A stretch of DNA of 64,000 nt, taken from positions 302,551 through 366,550 of the forward strand of contig JBDTSP010000002.1 in assembly GCA_039931065.1 (NCBI GenBank). The letters are read 5' to 3'. The notes beneath the pieces were generated by a model. It saw nothing but the letters and a program-made list of their open reading frames with translations. It searched no databases and was not told the origin of the DNA. This stretch comes from CADEED01 sp039931065. GTDB taxonomy: Bacteria; Pseudomonadota; Gammaproteobacteria; Steroidobacterales; Steroidobacteraceae. This document shows, piece by piece, positions 63,810 through 64,000 of this stretch; the first letter of the stretch is position 1, and every line of letters begins with the position of its first letter. The translations under genes were made by a program, and so were the position numbers.

Positions 63810-64000
63810 GAAGGCGCGCACCGCATACACGCTCATTTGCGCCGCTCTGGGACTATTGAGAATGGTGGCCGCCATGATGGTGCCGTGCTCGGTGAAGGCC
63901 ATTGGCCGGTACTTCGATGGGCACAGCGTCCGGCGTTTAAGATCGCAAATTGGGGATGGGTCAAGATTTTCTGTTGATGAAGTGCCCGTTGCAGACGATG
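63810..64000 (-). pseudogene. ORF6N-domain gene remnant, frameshifted, runs past the right edge
   Basis: One frame reads KYRPMAFTEHGTIMAATILN then SPRAAQMSVYAVRAF (63810-63911), the core of an ORF6N domain. The bases to its right (63919-63960) read QFAILNAGRCAH in a different frame, which is the expected preceding stretch (LRSQF..NAGRG.HRKY). A one-base deletion near 63916 would explain it. After RAF the match ends abruptly. The gene is therefore dead, and its start lies outside the window. Confidence 0.65.

Overview
The window is a GC-rich, densely packed stretch of bacterial chromosome. The gene families point to a gammaproteobacterium of the Steroidobacter/Nevskia kind: ECF-type sigma factors paired with Ser/Thr kinases carrying TPRs, lipoproteins with clear lipoboxes, secreted plant-polysaccharide enzymes, a LemA/DUF2207 pair, RecQ, and an EIAVTG-type motif. 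That placement is inference from gene content; no rRNA, tRNA or ribosomal protein gene is present to settle it. No CRISPR array, complete insertion sequence or prophage is visible. Layout. 0-8 kb: a 2OG-Fe(II) oxygenase-like gene, an SMP-30-like secreted propeller, a hybrid histidine kinase, a secreted GH5 mannanase-type enzyme and a secreted vWA protein, then about 0.9 kb with no convincing gene. 8.6-24 kb: two copies of the same signalling arrangement. Module A (minus strand) runs ECF sigma factor, membrane Ser/Thr kinase with C-terminal repeats, large lipoprotein. Module B (plus strand) has sigma factor and kinase, with a large delta-60/Calx-beta lipoprotein converging on the kinase and overlapping its 3' end. 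Between the modules sit a secreted RidA-like protein, an RsbRD-type histidine kinase and an alpha/beta hydrolase. A REP-like palindrome lies at 16956-17035 and a half copy at 24403-24452. 24-35 kb: an MFS transporter, a very large secreted esterase/peptidase read from a TTG start, the DUF2207-LemA-RecQ group, a broken XRE regulator and a serine beta-lactamase-fold hydrolase. 35-43 kb: a TonB-C-like protein and a tight three-gene operon of unknown function (membrane patatin, PDZ-like protein, helical protein). 43-48.5 kb: LysR/azoreductase divergent pair with a clear palindrome between them, a four-repeat membrane protein, a DUF1801 protein, lipoproteins and a fine intrinsic terminator. 48.5-64 kb: a GH51 arabinofuranosidase, an acetylesterase-type hydrolase and a ThuA protein (carbohydrate theme), two SnoaL-like paralogues with matching upstream DNA, a 1076-residue phosphoesterase, a diguanylate cyclase, two secreted proteins of unknown role, a third SnoaL-like protein, a GAF protein, and two decayed ORF6N-domain genes. 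How the genes work together: the strongest theme is envelope sensing and signalling (two sigma/kinase/lipoprotein modules, two histidine kinases, one diguanylate cyclase, a GAF protein), beside enzymes for plant or biofilm polysaccharides. The best candidates for undescribed biology are the duplicated sigma-kinase-lipoprotein modules and the patatin-PDZ-helical operon. Small genes with good ribosome binding sites (41 and 49 residues) and three pseudogenes are also recorded.
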